NCBI GenBank assembly: GCA_037176845.1 | Contig: JAYKXP010000099.1 | Location: 113,701 to 177,700 of the forward strand | Direction of reading: 5' to 3' | DNA from: Paramarasmius palmivorus | Taxonomy: Eukaryota > Basidiomycota > Agaricomycetes > Agaricales > Marasmiaceae | Length of the DNA stretch: 64,000 nt | Shown here: in pieces, positions 57,743 to 64,000 of the stretch | Layout of the letters: every line of letters starts with the position of its first letter | How positions within the stretch are numbered: the stretch's first letter is position 1 | Made by a program: the position numbers and the translations under genes | Notes under the pieces: model-generated | What the model was told of the DNA's origin: nothing | The model's database searches: none | Seen by the model: only the letters and a program-made list of their open reading frames with translations

Positions 57743-60700
57743 TTGCTTTTCAACAAACATCTATTCACTATGGCTACTGACCGTTACAATTTGCGAAACC
57801 GGGCTTCTACTACCAACGTCAACGGCATCAACAACAACGGTGAGCAAACCTCTATTTCCAACGCTCCCCCCACTGCTCCCGCCGCTACTGACCAGCCGTC
57901 CCCGACCGTAAATGGTCGTGAGTCCCCGGATGGTGCTAACAACACCATCCGTGCGCCCCCGGTCTACGGCGACCGTGTGTCTCAGCTGCCCCAGCAGCGA
58001 TCCATGCGCCCGAATCCCGCGGCCATGAGAAGCAGCCTTGGTATTAGAACCAATGGTGTTGATGTACCTATTATGGATAGGCTTAGTTCTCCAGAATCAG
58101 ATGATGTACCACAGCGTCAACTTACCTGGGCTGAAGAGCTTCAAGCTCTTCATGACACGACCCAACCTACTCAGCAAACGCAGCCTCCGAGCTATGAGGC
58201 AAGCGCTGCCTTGACTCCGCCAACACCTGCGCAAAGGCCCCGAGCCCGAACTGCTTATGTTGAATCGGTTTCCGACAGTGAAGATGGTGGACCTTGGACT
58301 ACTGTACAACGTCGCCGCCGTAGCAGCTATAGCCGATCTGTATCCCCGAGACTCAATACAAATGTTAATGGAATTGAACGAGAACTTACCAGTGATCAAG
58401 AACGAACCATTGATCGTGCAGTCCGCGAAATGACTGATGAACAACTTGCGGCCTTGAATCGTCGTGATAGTATCCGAGTTAGGCCTGGTGACGACCAGAC
58501 CAGTGACGACGAAGAACCTGAACAACCTGCCAATAAAGGCAAGGGCCCAGATCCCCGCAACTGGGGAGTGAAATTGACCGCCGCTGAAAAGAATCTAGAT
58601 ACTCAGCGTGCATTATTGAACAGCATGAAGGAAAGTTTACCTAGCCGTAATCGGTTTGCCGTTTTGGAAAATGAATCTGACGGCGAGTCCGAAATCGATA
58701 AAGATAGTGACGAAAGCGTCGCACCCAATGTGCAGAACATTGCCGAAGGTCAAGCCGGACCCTCTAGGGTAAAGAAATCCAAGAAACCAAAGCAATCTGC
58801 TAAGAAGGATAAGAAGAATCCTGTTGAGGCGCAAAGGGCAGCCTCTGAACCCATGAATGATCTAATGCATGAGCAAATCAATAACCTATTGGGCAACAAG
58901 AATAAGAAACATACCTCAAAGAAGGCAGGCAAGAAGACTGCCGTATCTGGCTTTAGAAAGCCGGCTGATTACATTGCACCTGGAAGTCACCTTGCGCGTA
59001 CTCTGGAAGGCCTTGGTAAAGGTGGAGGACCACCTTCTGACTCAAGCTCTTCAAGCTCTTCAAGTTCCTCAGACAGTGAGGACAGTTCTTCATCTTCAAG
59101 CTCCTCGGATGATGGAAATAATGGTGGACATGGTGGTGGAGATGATTCTCCGAGCTCTAGTAGCTCTGAATCCGATAACCACCGCCGTGGCAGAAGCATT
59201 CGCCGAAGACGTCCTCGAAATCGTTCTCGACGTCGTCATAGTTCTAGCCGAAGAACTCGTCGGCGTAAACTGAACTTGAAACCTGATCCGCCAACCACAT
59301 ATGATGGTACAGCAGATGTTCCTACATTGATGAAATGGATTACTGAGACATCAGAATACATGAAGGACGGGAACGTACCTGAAAGCCGTTGGGTATTCAA
59401 GTCCTCGAAATATCTGTCAGGCACTGCCTATCAGTGCTACCTCACTACCGTTGCTAATGACCCATTCAGCTGGGCATTCCAAGACTTTTGTACGGAGCTG
59501 TACAATTTTTGTTTCCCGCTCACATATCGTCTTGACCAGCGTAATCGTCTCCGCGATTGCCGTCAAGGTGGTCGGCCAGTGCGAGTATACCTTGCTGAAA
59601 TCAAACAGCTATTCAATACAGTTGGCATGATGGATGAGCGAGAAAGGATTCACAAAGTATGGACTGGATTTGATGACCGAATCCAGAAAGGTCTCTGGAA
59701 CAAGGAGCTCCATCCCGAAATTTCAAGCTTTGCAGAAATTGAACAGCAGGCTGAAATCATTGAAATTATCAACAATGTGAAGAAAGGATCAAAAAAAGAT
59801 AACTCACAGTATACGAGCCATGCAATGCATGTTTCGCGTGATAATCATAGTCGACGTCGTCATGATTCTCGGCCTCGACAACCTGAGAATCGTCCGTCAC
59901 ATCTGAATCACCGTAATGGTCGTTTCAGTGGACGTGGGCGTGGATCTTTCCGAAAACATGGGCCAAGTCGTCGGCATGATTCTCAACCTAGAAATCACAA
60001 TCAGCACACCAATTCTCAAGGTAGCTCAAGCAATAAACCACTTACTGAGGAAGAACAAGCTCAGCTTCGCGCTGAGAATCGTTGCTTCTACTGTAAAGAA
60101 GTAGGTCATATGGCCCGTCAATGCCCTAAACGAAACAACGTGAAGTCAGACAAAAAAGGAAAACCCCCTGGATTGACTACTCACAACATGGAATGGGAAC
60201 TTGCGGATATTGAGACACTACGAGAAATGGCAGAGGAGACGACAGACATTCATAGTCTGTCTCTCAACGTCATGACTCTATCTCCGTGTCTATCCGAACT
60301 TGATGATCTTGAATTCGCCGAATATTCGTCGGATTGCGAGAGCGTTGACTGGTCAGATTATGCAGACTCTGGGGTCTCCGGTTTGGAGGAAGATTCATAT
60401 CCTAGATCATTGTTGCTCTCAGGACATGACTCTCAACAATCGGGACTTTCAGACTCACATTTCGGACAAGAACCAATGACTGACTCGGATGATGACTCAA
60501 TGCCGCCGTTAATTCCTATTGTAAATGAATCTGAAGATGAACAATCAGAAGATTGTTCTTGTAGTTGCAGTTTTTGCATACCTGATGAAGACATTGCCTG
60601 GGATGATGATGTTGTGATCCCGTGCGACTCCGACAAACTATTCGAACTCTGCCCTCTTGATGCTGGATGGCTTGAAACAGAGCTGAAAGGCTTGAAGACA

Positions 60701-63349
60701 GCAGAACTTGCACCAGTATTGTTTCTACCTGAAGAAAAGATAAGAAAGTCAGCTAAACGTGGAGTGTGGAAGTTCAACTTCTTGAATACTCACTCGTACG
60801 GTTGGTCCTCAGACAAGCCGCCTCGTGTTATTGGTGATCTTCTCGCTAACACAGCCGAGTACTTGCTAGATGTTGGTGCGCCATACCCTGGTGAAGATCC
60901 GACTAGCCGCATACTTGGCCGCTTTTGCGTGTATCGGATTTCCGAGACTGAATACGCCATCTGTGATTCATATTATTACATTGAAGGTGACTATGAAGAT
61001 TTAATCTTACCTACACATGTCCTTGAAGAACCCCACTTCAAGATCTCAGAATGGTACGCCACTGTGCGAGGAGTGTTCAATGGATTTCCACCACACACTT
61101 GGCTCCGAAACTCACCTTGGATTGGATCTAGTCCAATGGGATTTGTTTTCGAGGAAGGAATTGCCGAATTACTCCAACGGAACGAACCGTACCCTGGAGA
61201 TCATCTTGCCGGAACCCTGAGACTTGCTGGAAGGTTTCGCGTTGATCGACATCCTTCAACTGATGAAATCTTTGTTATTGATGACCTATTACGAGGAATT
61301 ACGGTGAACTTACCCTTGAGTTTGGTCACCTGGCCTCATTTCGATCTTGCCCGCTGGTACTCTAAACGAGTTGTTCTGGCAAATCGGTCAGTATACCAAT
61401 TCAATCATGCTGAAGATAATGAAGGTACCTTTTTCGGGAATCTCTTTGATCTTCCAGAAGACGAGTACCCTCGGCGTGATCCGGAGGGCGACATCATCCA
61501 TCAGCTTCAAGCATTTGGTGTCCAAGTACCTAGAAATCAATACGCGGCACTTCAGCGAAATGCCTCACGAGTCAAAGATATAGGAAGAAAGGTACCTAAA
61601 CCTTTGGTGATTGTTGTACGCATCAACGGACACCCTGCGAGAGCTTTGATTGACACTGGATCTCTTGGAGATTTTGTGTCATCAACTCTTGCTGATCAAC
61701 TGAAGTTGAACCGAATTGAACTTGCGAATCCGCTCCCGTTGCAGCTTGCGGTCCAAGGTTCACGTTCGAAAATCAATTTCGGTGTCAGACCTAACTTTGA
61801 ATATCAGAAAATCAATGAACGAAGGTATTTTGATATTGCAAATCTTACCAACTATGATGTGATTCTCGGTACGCCATTCTTATTTCAGCACCGAATCACA
61901 ACTTCTTTCAATGATGCTAAAGTCGTCGTAGGTAGTAATGAATCTTTACCTATGGAAGGTGCGTCAGTTTCTCAACTTGCATCTCGAGCCATGAGTGTTT
62001 ACGAAGATCACTTACAGGTCGCTCGTAATGAATTGTTGGCTTACGCGAAGCCGTTATGTCGAACTATGGCAGAAACAGAGTTACCACCTTTACGTGCAAT
62101 CAATCATCGTATTCCTTTGATAGATGAGAATAAAATCATACCTTGGAGACCATCCCGTTGTCCTGAAAAGTTTCGTGCTGCATGGGCCGAAAAGCGTGAT
62201 ATGTACTTGAAGAGTGGCCGCTGGAAGTTAACCAGTGCCGGCAATACTGTTCCCTTACTATTGATACCCAAAGTTAGTGACAAGAATCAACTTCGAGTAG
62301 TTGCCGACTTACGTGCACGCAATGCCAACACTCGAAAGTTGACGTCTCCGCTACCCGACATCGATGGAATCTTGCGCCGAGTTGCTCGTTGTCCATATCG
62401 ATCGACTCTTGATGGAAAAGATGCCTATGAACAGATCCGTATTGAGCCCGCGGATGTTCACAGGTCCACCGTGACCACACCTGATGGTAATATGGTTAGT
62501 CTTGTAGTACAGCAAGGGGATTGCAATGCCCCAGCCACTTACCAAGCTCTGATGAATCATATCTTCTCCGCACACATTGGCCGTTTCATGGATGTCTACC
62601 TTGATGACATCATAATTTACTCCATGACACTAAAGGAACATATACAACATGTTAAAATCATCATTGATATCTTACGGAAAGAGAAACTATACCTTTCTGA
62701 GTCAAAACTCAACTTTCTTGCTAAGGAGTTGAGAGTTCTTGGACGCGTAGTTGATGACCAAGGTATACGCATGGACCCTAACAAGGTAGATGCCGTCACT
62801 AAATGGAAAACACCAACTAATCGGGACTTACTTAGAGGGTTCCTTGGTGCTGTCGGCTACCTCGCCGATGACATCGCCAAAGTGCGAATACCCATGGGCC
62901 AGCTTCACGCTATCACAGGTGATACTGTGCCATTTCGTTGGGGCTATACAGAAGAAAGAGCTTTTCAAGAAATCAAAAATCTTGTTGGTAAATCAAAGTT
63001 TCATCACCGTGTACCTTTGGACTACTCTGACGGCGCTGATCCTGTGTGGATGGTGACCGACGGCTGTGGAACAGGTGTCGCAGGTGTTATTGTCCAAGGG
63101 AAGACTTGGAAAGAAGGTAAAGTTGCGGCCTTCTATTCCGCCAAGTTGAATTCCGCGCAGCAGAACTACCCGGTGCATGAAATCGAGATGCTTGCAGGTG
63201 TCGAAACAATGCTTCGGCATCGAGATATCCTTCAAGGATTAAAGTTTAGATGGGTTACCGACCATAAAGGATTGATTTACTTACTTGGGCAGAAGGGGCT
63301 GTCGGGACGTCAAGCTCGCGATTGGTTTGAAAAGATATCTCGAGTTTGA
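57743..63349 (+). CDS. Gag-pol polyprotein of Ty3/gypsy retrotransposon, truncated in RNase H tail
   Basis: 1868 residues in one frame; M at 57743 or M at 57770 (MATDRYNLRNR) may start it. Residues 1-500 are disordered, with Ser/Asp-rich runs near 59035-59110 and an Arg-rich block. A gag capsid-like domain lies at about 520-680, an RNA-binding Arg/His/Gly-rich part follows, and a zinc knuckle C-x2-C-x4-H-x4-C sits at about 781-794. An unusual segment (about 960-1260) holds two related copies of 'PYPG...GRF.V.R'. The protease has D-T-G at about 1304. Reverse transcriptase has YLDDIIIYS at about 1619, and RNase H has a D-G-C-G-T-G motif near 1773. The frame then stops at 63349 by a frameshift just before the usual end of RNase H. 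Confidence 0.88.
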   Translation: MLFNKHLFTMATDRYNLRNRASTTNVNGINNNGEQTSISNAPPTAPAATDQPSPTVNGRESPDGANNTIRAPPVYGDRVSQLPQQRSMRPNPAAMRSSLGIRTNGVDVPIMDRLSSPESDDVPQRQLTWAEELQALHDTTQPTQQTQPPSYEASAALTPPTPAQRPRARTAYVESVSDSEDGGPWTTVQRRRRSSYSRSVSPRLNTNVNGIERELTSDQERTIDRAVREMTDEQLAALNRRDSIRVRPGDDQTSDDEEPEQPANKGKGPDPRNWGVKLTAAEKNLDTQRALLNSMKESLPSRNRFAVLENESDGESEIDKDSDESVAPNVQNIAEGQAGPSRVKKSKKPKQSAKKDKKNPVEAQRAASEPMNDLMHEQINNLLGNKNKKHTSKKAGKKTAVSGFRKPADYIAPGSHLARTLEGLGKGGGPPSDSSSSSSSSSSDSEDSSSSSSSSDDGNNGGHGGGDDSPSSSSSESDNHRRGRSIRRRRPRNRSRRRHSSSRRTRRRKLNLKPDPPTTYDGTADVPTLMKWITETSEYMKDGNVPESRWVFKSSKYLSGTAYQCYLTTVANDPFSWAFQDFCTELYNFCFPLTYRLDQRNRLRDCRQGGRPVRVYLAEIKQLFNTVGMMDERERIHKVWTGFDDRIQKGLWNKELHPEISSFAEIEQQAEIIEIINNVKKGSKKDNSQYTSHAMHVSRDNHSRRRHDSRPRQPENRPSHLNHRNGRFSGRGRGSFRKHGPSRRHDSQPRNHNQHTNSQGSSSNKPLTEEEQAQLRAENRCFYCKEVGHMARQCPKRNNVKSDKKGKPPGLTTHNMEWELADIETLREMAEETTDIHSLSLNVMTLSPCLSELDDLEFAEYSSDCESVDWSDYADSGVSGLEEDSYPRSLLLSGHDSQQSGLSDSHFGQEPMTDSDDDSMPPLIPIVNESEDEQSEDCSCSCSFCIPDEDIAWDDDVVIPCDSDKLFELCPLDAGWLETELKGLKTAELAPVLFLPEEKIRKSAKRGVWKFNFLNTHSYGWSSDKPPRVIGDLLANTAEYLLDVGAPYPGEDPTSRILGRFCVYRISETEYAICDSYYYIEGDYEDLILPTHVLEEPHFKISEWYATVRGVFNGFPPHTWLRNSPWIGSSPMGFVFEEGIAELLQRNEPYPGDHLAGTLRLAGRFRVDRHPSTDEIFVIDDLLRGITVNLPLSLVTWPHFDLARWYSKRVVLANRSVYQFNHAEDNEGTFFGNLFDLPEDEYPRRDPEGDIIHQLQAFGVQVPRNQYAALQRNASRVKDIGRKVPKPLVIVVRINGHPARALIDTGSLGDFVSSTLADQLKLNRIELANPLPLQLAVQGSRSKINFGVRPNFEYQKINERRYFDIANLTNYDVILGTPFLFQHRITTSFNDAKVVVGSNESLPMEGASVSQLASRAMSVYEDHLQVARNELLAYAKPLCRTMAETELPPLRAINHRIPLIDENKIIPWRPSRCPEKFRAAWAEKRDMYLKSGRWKLTSAGNTVPLLLIPKVSDKNQLRVVADLRARNANTRKLTSPLPDIDGILRRVARCPYRSTLDGKDAYEQIRIEPADVHRSTVTTPDGNMVSLVVQQGDCNAPATYQALMNHIFSAHIGRFMDVYLDDIIIYSMTLKEHIQHVKIIIDILRKEKLYLSESKLNFLAKELRVLGRVVDDQGIRMDPNKVDAVTKWKTPTNRDLLRGFLGAVGYLADDIAKVRIPMGQLHAITGDTVPFRWGYTEERAFQEIKNLVGKSKFHHRVPLDYSDGADPVWMVTDGCGTGVAGVIVQGKTWKEGKVAAFYSAKLNSAQQNYPVHEIEMLAGVETMLRHRDILQGLKFRWVTDHKGLIYLLGQKGLSGRQARDWFEKISRV

Positions 63350-63730
63350 TTTCAGTGTTGCAATTGTTGCCGGGCTGAGAATGTATTAGCGGACGCGTTG
63401 TCGAGAATATACTCGAACGACGCCCTGGTACAGTGCGTTCTCGCAGCGAATACTCGTCATCATGACGTGCTATGACAAATGTATACCATCGAAAAAGTTG
63501 CAGCTTCAGGAATTACGGTCCCACTTCTTGTTGATCTTGAGGCTTCAGCAGCTTTGTTTTTCCGGCTCCTATGGAGTTTGCGTCCCCGCTCCAGAACAGT
63601 TCCGGCACCTGTAAAATCCTAAGAGAATCAAAAAGGTGAACGAAAGCGTGATTTTGCGAAAAGGATTAAGAAAATCATTTCTCAAAAGGCCGCTAGGGAT
63701 TCTGGAATGGTGGCGAGGTAGTACCCAAAA
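63350..63730 (+). pseudogene. Frameshifted pol remnant downstream of the stop
   Basis: The expected continuation of the RNase H tail (an ADALSR block, at about 63391-63408) is present but in other frames, with at least two small indels around 63345 and 63380. A further basic stretch (DFAKRIKKIISQKAARD, about 63651-63700) resembles the linker after RNase H in such elements. Confidence 0.6.
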
Positions 63731-64000
63731 ATGGGCTATTCCTCAATTCAGATCTCCAAAACTCTGAAAGAATGTGTCAGTTAAGCTATGCACAGTTGCT
63801 CCAAAGCTTCGGAAAACTCACCTAAGACTCAGAAATCCCAACCAACTTCTAGGCCCATATTCCTGAGCTGTCAGAGAACACACTAGATAGAACAAGGAGT
63901 TTGAAAGGAATGAAATTGAACAGTTCTCCGCCGAGCAGCGAGGAATGGCCAAAGCGTTCCTCGCGCGCCGACGCCCGACGCAGCGCATCGTCCAAGCCAC
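63731..64000. other. Right edge, nothing assignable
   Basis: A minus-strand frame (63818-64000) enters from the right edge without recognisable motif. No LTR end or target-site duplication identified. Confidence 0.4.

Larger units (their letters stand above)
57371..63730 (+). mobile_element. Ty3/gypsy LTR retrotransposon, 3' part missing or outside the window
   Basis: A 5' LTR candidate (57371-57644) is followed by one gag-pol frame (57743-63349) with gag, zinc knuckle, protease, reverse transcriptase and RNase H in Ty3/gypsy order. Pol-like sequence continues in shifted frames to about 63730. No integrase and no second LTR were found up to 64000, so the element is either truncated or extends past the window with a degraded part. 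Confidence 0.85.

Noticed and set aside
58987..59199. Minus-strand frame rich in Glu/Leu inside the retrotransposon
   Set aside because: Antisense shadow of the Ser-rich run in gag.

Overview
This window is nuclear DNA of a filamentous basidiomycete, most likely an Agaricomycete of the Agaricales. The evidence is genes with many 50-60 bp GT-AG introns, several gene families typical of mushroom-forming fungi (F-box/LRR relics, a FunK1-type kinase, an agaric-only VPTG/IKKT protein family, concanavalin-A-like secreted proteins), conserved fungal housekeeping genes (Arp3, a Kre6/Skn1-type GH16 protein, malic enzyme) and a Ty3/gypsy retrotransposon with a single gag-pol frame. Gene coordinates below are outer limits. 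Introns were inferred by eye from GT/AG borders and family conservation.

Left part (1-21 kb): a DUF2235 gene cut by the window edge (-); two tandem degenerate F-box copies (+); a MITE-like inverted repeat; an uncharacterised agaric-family gene (+); a CFEM-like small secreted protein with a broken frame (+); NAD malic enzyme (-); a two-RRM Gbp2/Hrb1-like RNA-binding protein with a poly-Q tail (-); a small nuclear-looking hypothetical (-); and decayed copies of the agaric family and of a FunK1-like kinase (-).

Middle part (21-32 kb) is the most interesting. A secreted peptide precursor (25.05-25.70 kb, -) has a signal peptide followed by five 16-residue repeats of the type VDVDAANxNQDWWKR(E/K). 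Each repeat lies on its own 48-bp phase-0 exon and carries a dibasic Kex2-type site. It is transcribed divergently from an intact UstYa/DUF3328-type oxidase gene (26.05-27.05 kb, +) that keeps both H-x-x-H-C motifs. This pairing is the hallmark of the dikaritin class of fungal RiPPs (ustiloxin, phomopsin and asperipin type), known mainly from ascomycetes. Around the pair lie three paralogous NAD(P)-binding Rossmann (SDR-like) genes (+) and two paralogous DUF3237 genes (-). I infer a candidate basidiomycete RiPP cluster. The core pair is well supported, whereas membership of the SDR and DUF3237 genes is only suggested by proximity and duplication.

Right part (32-57 kb) is mostly ordinary: an HMG-box protein (-), a GT90/CAP10-type glycosyltransferase (+), an F-box protein (-), a secreted concanavalin-A-like protein (-), a MYND zinc-finger gene (-) with a truncated copy beside it, a hypothetical (-), an acid-sphingomyelinase-like phosphodiesterase (+), Arp3 (-), a coiled-coil hypothetical (+) and a Kre6/Skn1-like GH16 membrane protein (-).

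The right end (57.4-63.7 kb) is a 5' LTR plus a long Ty3/gypsy gag-pol frame with an unusual internally duplicated segment between the zinc knuckle and the protease. The frame breaks in the RNase H tail, and no integrase or 3' LTR is visible before the window ends.
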